From Sternotherus odoratus (taxonomy: Eukaryota > Chordata > Testudines > Kinosternidae), in NCBI GenBank assembly GCA_032164245.1, contig JAVMKO010000001.1, forward strand, positions 163,051,434-163,115,433: a DNA stretch of 64,000 nt, read 5' to 3'. This document shows positions 53,763 to 64,000 of the stretch, piece by piece; within the stretch, counting starts at the first letter, position 1; each line of letters opens with the position of its first letter. The notes below the pieces were generated by a model that saw only the letters and a list, made by a program, of their open reading frames with translations, made no database searches and had not been told where the DNA came from. The translations under genes were made by a program, and so were the position numbers.

Positions 53763-54976
53763 CTGACTGACCTACTTACCATCTATGATGAGATAACTGG
53801 CTCAGTGGATCAGGGGAAAGCAGTGGACATGTTATTCCACGACTTTAGAAAAGCTTTTGATACGGTCTCCCACAGTATTCTTGCCAGTAAGTTAAAGAGG
53901 TATGGGCTGGATGAATGGACTATAAGGTGGACAGTAAGCTGGCTAGATCATCAGGCTCAGTGGGTAATGATCAATGGCTCCATGTCTAGTTGGCAGTTGG
54001 TATCAAGTGGAGTGCCCCAAGGGTCGGTCCTGGGGCCAGTTTTGTTCAATATCTTCATTAATGATTTGGAGGATGGTGTGGACTGCACCCTCAGCAAGCG
54101 TGCAGATGACACTAAACTGGGAGGAGTGGTAGACATGCTGGAGGGTAGGGATAGGATACAGAGGTACCTAGACAAATTAGAGGATTGGGCCAAAAGAAAT
54201 TTGATGACTATCAACAAGGAGAAGTGCAGAGTCCTGCACTTAGGACGGAAGAATCCCATGCACTGCTACAGACTAGGGACTGAATGGCTAGGCAGCAATT
54301 CTGCAGAATAGGACCTAAGGGTTACAGTGGACGAGAAGCTGGATGTGAGTCAACAGTGTGCCCTTGTTGCCAAGAACGCTAACGGCATTTTGGGTTGTAT
54401 AAGTAGGGGCATTTCCAGCAGATCGAGGGACGTGATCACTCCCCTCTATTTGGCATTGGAGTGGCCTCATCTGGAGTGTTGTGGCCCCATACTATAAGAA
54501 GGATGTGGATAAATTGGAAAAAGTCCAGCAGAGGGCAACAAAAATGATTTGGGGGCTGGAGTACATGACTTTTGAGGAGAGGTTGAGGGAACTGGGCTTG
54601 TTTAGTCTGCAGAAGAGAAGAATGAGGGGGGGGATTTGATAGGTGCTTTCAACTACTTGAAAGGGGGTTCCAAAGAGGATGGATCTAGACTGTTCTCAAT
54701 GGTAGCAGATGACAGAACAAGGATAATGGTCTCAAGTTGCAGAGGGGGAGGTTTAGGTTGGATATTAGGAAAAACTTTTTGAGTAGGAGGGTGGTGAAGC
54801 ACTGGAATGAGTTACCTAGGTAGGTGGTGAAATCTCCTTCCTTAGAGGTTTTTAAGGTCAGGCTTGACAAAGCCCTGGCTGGGATGATTTAGTTGGGGAT
54901 TGGCCCCGCTTTGAGCAGGGGGTTGGACTAGATGGCCTCCTGAGGTCCCTTCCAACCCTGATATTCTATGATTCTA
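53763..54976 (+). mobile_element. CR1 LINE, 1.2 kb, 5'-truncated
   Basis: Same subfamily as the 32.3-34.5 kb copy but in the opposite orientation. It runs from within the reverse transcriptase ('gatgagataactggctcagtg') to the tail 'atattctatgattcta' at 54976. It was once about 95 percent like the other copy by eye in the best stretches, but I could not measure it. The 3' part has stops and small deletions. Confidence 0.92.
53805..54311 (+). pseudogene. CR1 reverse transcriptase fragment
   Basis: 168 codons are open. Readable motifs are [16 protein letters not shown] (RT motif with the first catalytic Asp region), [20 protein letters not shown], and then RADD where the other copy has FADD. 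The codon is cgt instead of ttt, so the residue before the catalytic Asp pair is altered. The frame stops at 54309-54311; the C-terminal region (54480-54870) continues with frameshifts. The endonuclease is absent. Inactive. Confidence 0.9.
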
Positions 54977-55896
54977 ACTTTTCTGGCTGAGTGGGAACAC
55001 TTTACCGATACTTGGTTTAAAGACCTCTTTTGATTTTTTTAATTCATTTTGCCAGAACGTTTAGTTGCTACGCCTGCATCCATACTTGCCTTTTATTGCT
55101 TATTCAGTTGGTCTAATGCATATTGCAAAGAATGACAGATCTCCAGGATGTGTGTTTTGGTCAAGTTAAGCCTGAAACACATCAGATTGGGAGCTCCTAA
55201 GGAGTGAGGTTTACTGTGTGTATCTTAATGGGGCTTTGGCTTACTCATCGTATTCCCTCTTCATGGTATTGTAGCTGTATGTGAAAACAGAATATAGAAG
55301 CCAATATCCATCTGTCCATCCTCTGGGTACTATAATAAAAGTTCCCCTTCTGCAATTACCCGTGTATACTTCAGGAATCTGCCAGCAAAAATAAAAAGGA
55401 ATTTGCTATTTAAATATTATGCAGTATATGCACATTCAAAATATTTTTGTGGTGCCATTCCTGCCACTACAAATAAATCTGTATTATTGTTTCTGATATA
55501 GGTCCCTTCGGGGAATTATAACTTGGCTGTAAAAATCCATTCAGGACTAAAAATTGCCAGATAAGGTCTCAGCCTAGGAGGTATTTGTTTATTTTGACAA
55601 GTAATTTAAAATAGGGACTGAAAATAAAATTTGAAATTAGTGGTTTCAGATTCCTGTCTTGTGATTTCATATTTATAAAGGGCTTAAATTACCCGTTGCA
55701 GGCTCTTGGTCTATATAACATGGGCTTATGTCTGCGGAGATGGGGGGAAGAAGAATGACAGTGCCAAACCCTGCAGTACCTTCTAAGACAAAACTCACGT
55801 TCACCTGTGGGCCAAGAACAAGTGTGAGATATTTCAATTTTGTTTTTCAAAGTGCTGAGCACCCAGCAGCCTGGGTCTAGGTTTGAACATGTTGGC
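54977..55896. other. Unassigned intergenic DNA
   Basis: No gene or repeat recognised. Confidence 0.4.
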
Positions 55897-55948
55897 CTAG
55901 GTGACTTGCCCAAAACCACACAGGAAATCTGCCACAGTTCCAGGAATA
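55897..55948 (-). repeat. MIR fragment
   Basis: 'taggtgacttgcccaaaacc' and 'acacaggaaatctg' are the complement of MIR core wording. Confidence 0.5.
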
Positions 55949-56597
55949 GAGCAAAGATCATGTGCTTTAACAGCAAGCGGCTGTGTTTTATTTGCGAGCC
56001 GTTACTCCCACAGTGAAAATGAACCACGGAGCTCTTCATCAGAAGTCATATAGGGCTAGCTACTGCTAAGAAGCTAAACGAAATGGCTTGTTCTGTTAGT
56101 TGTCTTCTGTTCAAGACCTCCAAGCAGCAGTTTGGTGCACTGAAGACCGTGCCAATTCTGTGTCGTATCTCTTGGGAGAGGACGGGTGTCCCACTTTTGT
56201 GCCATTCAGATCCTGGATTGCTGAAATTGTCCCCAGCATAAGTTAAAATAGCCGCGCAAGATGCTCCAATTTATGTCAGCCTGTCTGACTACCTGTGTGG
56301 TACACAGTGGTACAGAACCTCCATAGCACCTACTGCAATGGCTGCTCTTTCTCCTTCCCCTGAAATGCACCCTCCTGGCTCTGATTTTCCCCCACCATGC
56401 TCCAGAGAGGGGGAGTGTAGAGCTGCTAATATCACCCTCATGGTTCATTTATGTTCCTTCTGTGCCTTTAGATCAGGTTCTAGAATCCACTCTGTATGTT
56501 CCTCAGGCTGTTTCTGTACAGATCCACAAACAGACCAGTCCCAGCCCTGCTTTGCTTAGAACACCAAAGGACATCAACTCGGACCAATAACGTCCTA
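55949..56597. other. Unassigned intergenic DNA
   Basis: No gene or repeat recognised; short frames of 73-80 codons without domains. Confidence 0.4.
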
Positions 56598-56917
56598 GGC
56601 TCAGATCCTCAGCTGGTGTCAATTGGCATAGGGCCACTGAAGTCCTCCGGGTGTCTCATACTTATTCAGTTCCCTAACACTCCAGGGGCCATGGGCATTC
56701 ATCCTGGTCCCTCTGGTTTTCTGCCTGTGGCACAGACAGCTGAGGGTTGTGACACTTTGGTCCAAGTCTGGTTGTTGGAGTTGATGTGGTGGTACCAGGC
56801 GGGTTTAGTGGCCTGTGATATACCAGGAGATCAGACTAGATGATGTGATGGCCCCTTCTGGCCTTGAGCTTTAAGTAAATGGTGCCATGATGATTTATAC
56901 CAGCTGAGGATCTGGCC
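56598..56917. mobile_element. Palindromic MITE split by a CR1 3' end
   Basis: The left half (56598-56644) reads 'tcagatcctcagctggtgtc', then 'aattggcatagggccactga'. The right half (56878-56917) reads 'aatggtgccatgatgattta', then 'taccagctgaggatctggcc'. The halves are near-complements and belong together. The 233 bp between them is a separate insertion at the palindrome centre. Confidence 0.7.
56645..56877 (+). mobile_element. CR1-like LINE 3' end inside a MITE
   Basis: The 3' terminus reads 'ccaggagatcagactagatg', then 'atggccccttctggcc', of the same type as the 45.2 kb copy. The ORF2 end is not recognisable. About 233 bp. Confidence 0.7.
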
Positions 56918-57439
56918 TGTACCCTACAAAACATCCAATTGTTGCCTTTCTAATTGCAATTTATGACATCACCCATAATATATGAAGCCCAGAATTGATT
57001 TACAAATCTGTCATTCAAGTTTGGGGGTTTGCCATTAGCTTAAAATATTTGTATTGTGCTGATATGTAGGTGACATGCTGCAAAGCTAAAGGTCCTACTG
57101 CAAGGAAAATGTTTAGGGTCTCTCATATATACACATGCTATTCTAATTCCATCAAATGGGTGCCATATTACACCTCATCTGACTATAGAGTCAACCACAA
57201 TAACCAGCAGCTCTGAGACTGTTACTGCAACCACAGCTAGAGCCATTTGAAACATCACACTTTGTGTGTTTTAAATCAACAAGGGAAACAGTTTGAACAT
57301 TCATAGTCAAATTTCCTCCCTGAACACAAACCCATGTTTGCCTCATACGTGCAAGCCCAGTGTGAAGCTTTACACAAAATGCTTCTTGAGTTATCCAAGT
57401 TCAGTAAGCATCTGAGTAACTTTTTTAATAGTTCTGATT
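56918..57439. other. Unassigned AT-rich DNA
   Basis: Nothing recognised. Confidence 0.4.
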
Positions 57440-58159
57440 GTTTAACGTGGAGGTTCCCAAACTTATTTGGCCTACCGCCCCTTTTTCAGATAAAAAATTA
57501 CTCAGCGCCCCCCTGAAAATCTATCATCTTTAAGTGAACAAACAGAAAGATGCAGTGACAAATTTGCATTATTTTATGTATCTATATTTCTACCTACATC
57601 CTACAACATAGTAAGAAAAGATGTTGTTGCAAATAAGACACATTGAAGTGTAAAATTATAAAATTATTTATTGAAATCGACCATAGTAACATTTGCATTA
57701 CACACAGAAAACTACGATAGCGAAGGATAATATTTAAATAAAAATCACGAATAACATTAAAAATAATTGTAATGAGAAGGATGAACCTGGTGCGCTGCTA
57801 TCAATTTGTTAATATTCGGCTCTATCTTTGTCAGCAGCATTCTTAAATCACCACGATTAGTTATTTGCAGTCGGCTTCTTTTTTTAGTTAATTAATTTGC
57901 TAATAATTTTATTCAACGCCCCCCAATCTGGAAAATAAAGTACCTAATCACTACGACTTCCTATGTTACACAACAGATGAAACATCTACGAACGGTTTTT
58001 CAAAATTTTCTTATCTTGTCCTCTTTCTTTATTCTTTCACCACCCCCTATTTTTATTCAACGCCCCCCAATTGCACCTGAGGCTACTATCGCCCCCCTGA
58101 ATCGTTCCAGCGCCCACCAGGGGGCGGTATTGCCCACTTTGGCCACCACTGGTTTAACG
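57440..58159. mobile_element. hAT element, 704 bp, AT-rich, perfect TSD
   Basis: The element (57448-58151) is flanked by the perfect 8-bp duplication 'gtttaacg' (57440-57447, 58152-58159). The left end 'tggaggttcccaaacttatt' and the complement of the right end, 'cagtggtggccaaagtggg', are related but diverged. The interior is AT-rich, with the unit 'ttattcaacgccccccaat' present twice (about 57910 and 58055) and scattered 'cgcccccc' blocks. It is non-coding and compositionally opposite to the GC-rich hAT at 42.5 kb. Confidence 0.82.
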
Positions 58160-61104
58160 GTATCTGAACACATTTTCTTCTGTTTCAAAGGGAAACAAAT
58201 TCAACTCTGGACTAAGACCGAGCATGAGAAGTTCCAGGCTGAATTTGGGGGGAAATTATATGTGACTGATACGGGTAAGAATGAGAGCATCATTTAAGCC
58301 TTAGTAGTAGGTGTCATAGTTCAGGGCAACTGTATTCTCCCTCCACATTCCACCAAGAGCACTCACTTCTAGGCTTTTGGCTCCCAGGTATCACCTGTCC
58401 TAGGTGGAGACCCTCTCTCCCTCCTAAGCAGAGTTTTTACAGTTCCCTGGCTACACTGTTATTCCCAGAAAGCCAGGTTGCCTAAACAGGCCAGTCTCTA
58501 CACTTCATAGCCTCTGAAGAGAACGTAAACAGCATAATTGCTCCTAAGTTACAGCTCTTCCTAAGCAAGCACACTTATTGATCAGGTGAAAGAATTACAG
58601 AGAGAAGATCTTGAAATGTACACTATTGCTAATCGGGGATCTGGTAGATGTCAGTCTTTCAAAGCCATAAAAGTGTTTTTCTGACATTACAAGTTTCCAA
58701 CGGCTTTAGCTTAGAACACACCCATGAATGAGTTAGCCCTTCCTTTATATTGGCCTTTGATCATCAGGTTCCAGAAAAAGGTAAGGGTAGATAATGGTCC
58801 TTTCCTCCTGGTGCAGCTTCAAAAGGCTGAGTTTTGGCATAAGCGGAGTTGGGAATTTGCATGCACCTCCTCCTAGAGATTCCCCAGGGAAACTGTTTGT
58901 GCACAAGTCCATTCTTGGCTGGCCCGCTGTTCAATATAGTCCTTGGAAGTTCATAGCACTTCCCTGGGCTCTCAATAATACATAACCTTTGCATTTAATA
59001 CAAGGGACTCCAATGATACTTAAACTTAATTCACTAAGGTTTTTTAAGGATACTACAAGAAACTGCCGTAGCAGAGGATTGATATGATGCTCACATTTTA
59101 AAAATGTGGATTTTTTTGCATACTAACCATCTTCCATGAATTACTGCAGTGCCAACAAATTCTAGTTATTGTGTTCCTCCAGGGGGATTTTTAATGCCAG
59201 TTGTAATGACAGATTATATGAAACAGCTGGTCAAATAGAATGAGGAACCAGTTAGTTGGCATTGGATGAAATAATAAAAACAGACACCATGCAAACTTTG
59301 GCAGTACCAAGCAATCCTCAAAGAGTCCGGACACAAAAAAGAAATGGACTGGAATCTGTTCACTGCAGCTGTGTAGGTTTTCAGGTAAGGGTCAGTTATT
59401 CCATGGCATGACAATCATTTGAAAGATGTTCAAGAGGTTCCCATTACAATGAAAGTGCATTCATTATGATGAATACAGAAATTCCAAATGACAGAAATAC
59501 ACCAGCAGTGTTTACATTGAACAGAAGTCCCCACTAGCTACTCTGGGACAAAAAAGAGCTTGTAAACCCGGTGCCAGCCCAGGGCCAGAAGAAGTGGCTT
59601 GTACTTCCTCTGTGCAGAAGCTGATGGGGGCGGGGTAGCCCTGAGGACAGCTGTGCTATGGGGTGTGGCTGCAATGACACCAGGGAAAGGAGGAAGTGTC
59701 ATGTGACTAGCGGCATGAAGAACTGTGACACGGTGTGTCTCATGCTTGCTCTGCAGGCAGTGCTGAGAACTTCTTATCTTTCCAGTGTGATACATCATCA
59801 AACTGTTCCAGGAAAAACCTAAAGAGCCTGCTTATTCTGGCTGCACGCTGTATGGTGCAGGGAAGGGGGTGGGTCTGGTTGTGGGTGAGAGGTGCCTTTA
59901 AAAGCCACCCTGGTACATCCCCTGTTCTCGGCCCCTTGCCAAAACCTGTCCTCCCCTCATTGTAAGTTGCAGCTGCCTGGGAAGGGGGGAGGGGACTACT
60001 CTAATTTACTAGCAGCTGCAACGGACAACTAGGGGTTGTTCAAGAAGCTGAAAATAGCCTAATTTTCCCCCTCCTGGAACATCCCCAGCTCTGTGCCTTT
60101 TTGTGGGACCCCTTATGTCAGGAGGTTCTGCCATGTAGAACTCATACAGCTAAATAGATTTTGGCATGTATACCTGTAGAGGGGCCATGACACAGCTGAA
60201 AATCTGGCCCACAACCTCCAACTCAGGAAAGAATTCAGGGTCCTAGTCAGTCTCTTCCGACATAGCAGTCACCTCCTGAGAACCCACTGTCAGTGCAATA
60301 ACTGCTGCAGCTGGTACATGTAGGTACATGTTCTCAGTACCTCTCAAGACCATGTTCTTTTGGTCATTCTGTCAATTTGTTCAGCAATGGTAGCCCGTGG
60401 TGGGTTGGAGTTAAAAGGAAGATCCTCTCCCAGTCTGGGTCTTATACAGGATGCATGCTCACTAAAGTGATTACCCTGTTCTTGTACAGGAAGTACGTTC
60501 AGACTGCATACTAGTGGAAGAGCGAGCAGGACAAACCCAACCCCTTCTTAGATGCAAGAACCTGACATTCTGGCTGTGGCAGTCACTATGAGAGGGACTA
60601 GCAGTTAGACTCTCACTGTAGACCTCCCCTCAAATGATTACATTTATGATGTTATTGCTATGGTCCTGATTCATTGTTTAGTTTCCCCCTGTGTGACAAA
60701 CCAGGAGTACGTAGTATTTTGAAATGAATAGCATGTGACTCAGTTTCCCTGTTCAGTTTTGTATTGCTGCCTGGCTGAATGCAACACACCGATAAATCAA
60801 AAGGGGGCCGTTAAGGAACCAAGCAGGAAAAGTAACATAGTGACACACATAAAACAGCCTCAGGTACCCAGCTTCAAAGGAGTTTAGATAACAATGGTAG
60901 GGTCATCAATTGGTGGAATAATTTACCTAGCTGGCTCCATCAAGGCTAGAATGATTTACTCTTCCTAAGGCTAAGTCTGAGATCAAAAGGCCCTGACAAG
61001 CTAAAAAGGTGCCACTGGTAGAAAGGCTGTGGGGGCATTTTAGGTGACCTGAGAGAGGCTGGCCAGGATGTGTCAGTGAAAAAGCCACTTCAATATGTAC
61101 ACAG
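58160..61104. other. Long unassigned stretch
   Basis: 2.9 kb with no gene, RNA or boundary that I can support. 58.31-59.03 kb reads like a dispersed repeat (possibly LTR-derived), but this is only an impression. 59.57-59.97 kb is moderately GC-rich. Confidence 0.35.
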
Positions 61105-61312
61105 TGTTGTAGCTGGGTTGGTCATAAGACATTGGAGTGACAAAGTGGGAAGGTAATATCTTTTATTGGAGCAACTTCTGTTGGTGAGCTACACAGATCT
61201 GAAGAAGAGCTCGGTACAATCACAAAAGCTTGTGTCTCTCACCAGAAGAAGTTGGCGCAATGAAAGATATTACCTCACCCACCTTGTCTCTCCACTATGT
61301 CTGAGCCCTGAC
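61105..61312. mobile_element. Penelope-like terminus, inverted-repeat form
   Basis: 'gaaggtaatatcttttattg' followed by 'gagcaacttctgttggtgag' is mirrored by 'ctcaccagaagaagttggcg' followed by 'atgaaagatattacctcacc'. The centre holds 'ctgaagaagagctcggtac'. Same family as 340-445. A possible target duplication ('caatatgt' and 'cactatgt') is weak. No coding region. Confidence 0.65.
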
Positions 61313-61454
61313 CGGGGGCTGCAAGAGTAGCTCATTTTCTATGCCTGTTCAATCCTTGGCCTCTCGGCTCAGACTGCTAATACAAGTGTCCCTGGCGGTG
61401 GTGATTGAAGGGGGCGGGTATACTTGCCTAGTAGCAGTAACAAAACTTCCCCAA

Positions 61455-61640
61455 CTCTAGTGCCTTTTGTATAAGGATCCCAAAGAACTTCACAAACTAT
61501 AATGAATAAGGCCTCACATCACCCCTGTGAAGTAGGTACAGTAGTATCTCTTCCACATTAGTAATGAGCAAAGTGAGGCCAAGAGAAGTTAAGGGGCTTG
61601 CCCAAAGTCTCCCACCTTGTCAGTAGCAGACCCTCAAACT
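61455..61640 (-). repeat. MIR SINE remnant
   Basis: 'ccaaagaacttcacaaacta', 'cacccctgtgaagtaggtac', 'tgagcaaagtgaggccaaga' and 'gttaaggggcttgcccaaag' run in MIR complement order. One of the better MIR copies here. Confidence 0.75.
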
Positions 61641-63005
61641 CTTGGTACCTTTGAATGCTATCAAGCAGAGCTCTCAACTCATTTGGATGCAAATGACTTT
61701 CAGTAATGACCTGGACTGATGTCCCAGTGGTAAAAGGCTCCATGTGCCATTACCAAACACCCGAGTAGCTTACGGCCACCACTACCTCCTCCCAGGAGTT
61801 CTAAGCCATCTTTACAACAGGGCTTAGCCAAGCTACAATTTTTTTTCCTGTTTTTTAAACATTTTTCCTGTTTTTTAAACATTTTTAAAAAAATTTTCAG
61901 TGTCTAAAACAGACTTAAATTTCACTTGGGTCTCAGTTAGACATATCATGCTGTGTTAGACCTGATTGACCTACAATGTTCTGGCTGATGCAACTCAAAT
62001 GTTATGTTAATTTCTCAATGTCTATTTCTCTTTTTAGGATAATATTCTTATGCAAATCATTACTTGTCTGTGGAGTCCAAACTCATTTAACAATAAACTC
62101 TCAGTTGACATACCTTCAATATTTGCTTTTCGCAAGCAATCCTTATAAATTCTCCATAGTCCAAAATGGGAATAGGTAAAATAAGGCTGAACAAAGAGTG
62201 TGGGTGGAAACTCAAGTACTCAGTCACCATGAGGAATGCCAGTCCAAGAGTTTTCCATGGGGAGTTATAAGAAGTTATGAGGTAGGGAGAGCTGACCAAC
62301 AGTCAAATATTTCAGGCCTTGAATGTTTTCTAATTTTATTTAAACACAATACATTGGAGACAGGGAAACTATTCATTTTTTAATCATGGGATCTAATATT
62401 TACCCGTGTAATCAAATTACATCTCCCTGCCTTTCGGTTTTACTACAGAAATGTGAACCTAGTACTATACCTACTAAAAAAAAATAAATGACAATGAGTT
62501 TATAGTATTATATAAGGAATTGCTTAATTAAAATGCAGAGATACACAAATAATTTTTAAGTATAGTCACTCTAAAACAAATATTGACCTGAGTTTAAAAA
62601 GATTTGTTATGACTTGTGTAAAAGAAGCCTATCGAAAGATCACCATACATAATTCTACTCATTAGTAGATGCAGAGAAAAATTGGATGATTAGAAACACA
62701 GCAATGAACTGACACAGATGTTTCAGTGCTTTGGAAAATACATTTTAAATTATGCCATCTGTAGAGTCATATTAAGTCTAATAAAAATAATGAGAAGCAA
62801 GCAGATAAACTATGATTCCTGTAGCTCTCACATTAGGAGATGTATCTGAAATGTAAATAAGTACAGCAAAGCCACATGTGCTACAGCCATCTATTCCTCA
62901 TTAAATTCCCCTGGACATTAGTATTAACATATGGAACATACAAGGAGGTGTCTGTGCTAGCCTTTATTTCCTAAATTTTCCTGCCAGTCGTAGCAATAGT
63001 GGAAG
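61641..63005. other. Unassigned AT-rich DNA
   Basis: Contains a 20-bp tandem duplication ('atttttcctgttttttaaac'-type, 61841-61880). No gene recognised. Confidence 0.4.
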
Positions 63006-63109
63006 GGAGAATTTTCAGAGGCTCAGAAGGGAGGTTAGCTGACTAGCTGCCAAGGAAACCAATAGGGCTTGAGCACCTAGCTAACAGTTGTGCCTTTGAA
63101 AATCTCCCC
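63006..63109. mobile_element. Palindromic MITE (GGGAGATTTTCAAAGG family)
   Basis: 'gggagaattttcagaggctc' and the complement of 'gtgcctttgaaaatctccc' are inverted. Related to 22841-22951. Confidence 0.55.
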
Positions 63110-63282
63110 GGGAGTATTAGTGTACATAGACACCAGTGTTTTGACTACCATTTGTCTCACCCTGATCATATTAGTTCTAAATGACAAGATGGTTAAAACA
63201 CCAGTGACTGCTGATACCTATAATCATAGAGTTGTAGCGAAGAAAAAATATGTGCTAGGATTCCTTTGATCAGACCATTCAT

Positions 63283-63404
63283 AGTATAGTCAATGTAGAG
63301 GTAACAAGAGTCTTGTGGCACCTTACAGACTAACTAAAGTATTGGAGCATAAGCTTTCGTGGGCTAATACCCACTTCGTCGGATGCAAGCAGTATAGTCA
63401 ATGT
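63283..63404 (+). mobile_element. Short Penelope-like terminus with 14-bp TSD
   Basis: A 94-bp insert (63297-63390) is flanked by the perfect 14-bp repeat 'agtatagtcaatgt' (63283-63296, 63391-63404). The insert reads 'agtcttgtggcaccttacag', then 'gcataagctttcgtgggcta' and 'cccacttcgtcggatg', which is the same terminal sequence as one arm of the 15.0 kb insertion. No coding capacity. Confidence 0.75.
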
Positions 63405-63454
63405 TTCCCCTTTGTCAAAACATCTGTATAGGGGAAAAGGGTGTTTAGTCACAG

Positions 63455-63480
63455 ATATATATATATATACACACACACAC
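63455..63480. repeat. (AT)n(AC)n microsatellite
   Basis: Compound dinucleotide run. Confidence 0.9.
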
Positions 63481-63539
63481 TGTCATCAGAATATTTAGCC
63501 AAAGAAGGATTGTATGGTATCCTGTAAAAACTGGGGACA

Positions 63540-64000
63540 TAGAACCATAGGGCTAGCGGGATGGCAAGGGTCATCTAATCTAATCTGCTGTCAAGGTGCA
63601 GGATTTGTTGTGTCAAACCATCCAAGACAGATGGATATCCAGCCTCCTTTTGAAAACCTCCAGTTAAGGAGCTTCCATTAGGTAGCTTGTTCCATTCTCC
63701 TACTGTTCTTACAGTGAGGAAGTTTTTCCTAAGATTTAATCTAAATCTGCTATGCTGCAGTTTGAGACCCTTGTCTTTTTTTCTGCCTGCATGAGAACAA
63801 TTTTTCTCCATCTTTTTTATGGCAGCCTGGCAAATACTTGAAGACAACTATTATATTCTCCCCCAATCTCTTATTTTCCAAACTAAACATACCTAGTTCC
63901 TTCAGCCTTTGCTCATATGGCTTGCATTCCATCTCTTTGATCATCTTTGTTGCGGTGCCTCTGGATCCTTTCCAGTTTCTCTACATCCTTTCCATACAGT
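63540..64000 (-). mobile_element. CR1/L3-like LINE, runs off the window
   Basis: The left end 'catagaaccatagggctagc' is the complement of a CR1-type 3' terminus. On the minus strand two overlapping frames (63944-63750, 63847-63575) give MIKEMECKPYEQRLKELGMF, then ENIIVVFKYLPGCHKKDGEK, and LNLRKNFLTVRTVGEWNKLP: the ORF2 C-terminus. The switch of frame and higher divergence than the other CR1 copies point to an older insertion, perhaps of the L3 branch. The 5' part lies beyond 64000. Confidence 0.85.

Noticed and set aside
58310..59030. LTR-like dispersed repeat
   Set aside because: Only an impression of familiarity; no TG...CA boundaries, duplication or poly-A signal could be shown.

Overview
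The window is 64 kb of vertebrate DNA, most probably from a turtle. The evidence is the repeat content. CR1-like LINEs occur on both strands with octamer tails of the ATTCTATG or TTCTTATG type. There is one tRNA-derived SINE whose 3' part is a CR1 3' end, the structure known from the tortoise pol III SINE. There are also ancient MIR/CORE-SINE remnants, many hAT, Harbinger-like and pogo-like non-autonomous DNA transposons, Penelope-like (PLE) termini and one Helitron. I found no bacterial-type gene organisation, no tRNA or rRNA gene, and no host exon that I can defend. Most long open frames are chance frames in GC-rich repeats or fragments of retrotransposon ORF2. The window therefore reads as intergenic or intronic DNA shaped by several generations of transposons.

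Layout. 0-10 kb: a short PLE insertion, an 844-bp hAT element, a CR1 3' half, a Harbinger-like MITE, an old LINE remnant and a GC-rich hairpin array that follows a pogo-like end. 10-20 kb: two hAT MITEs, an inverted-repeat PLE insertion and a decayed hAT-type transposase pseudogene. 20-31 kb: a hAT element nested in a Harbinger-like MITE, an interrupted CR1, a 914-bp hAT element and an internally deleted CR1. 31.8-34.5 kb: a Helitron sitting exactly in the tail repeat of a 2.2-kb minus-strand CR1. 35-43.7 kb: tRNA-like inverted modules, a putative solo LTR, a MIR interrupted by a palindromic MITE, the SINE, a pogo-like MITE and three more DNA transposons. 47.6-49.5 kb: a decayed Ty3/gypsy-type LTR retrotransposon with a 5-bp target duplication, carrying two younger DNA transposons. 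53.7-58.2 kb: a CR1 with a long ORF2 fragment, a palindromic MITE split by a CR1 end, and a 704-bp AT-rich hAT element. 61-64 kb: two further PLE fragments and a minus-strand CR1/L3-like LINE running off the window end.

The parts do not work together as a pathway. What the sequence records is insertion history. At least nine DNA elements keep both termini with recognisable 8-bp (hAT-type) or 2-3-bp target duplications. Three PLE insertions keep perfect 11-, 12- and 14-bp duplications. Several nestings give a relative order of activity. Family names here come from recognising termini, motifs and domains by eye; no library search was run.
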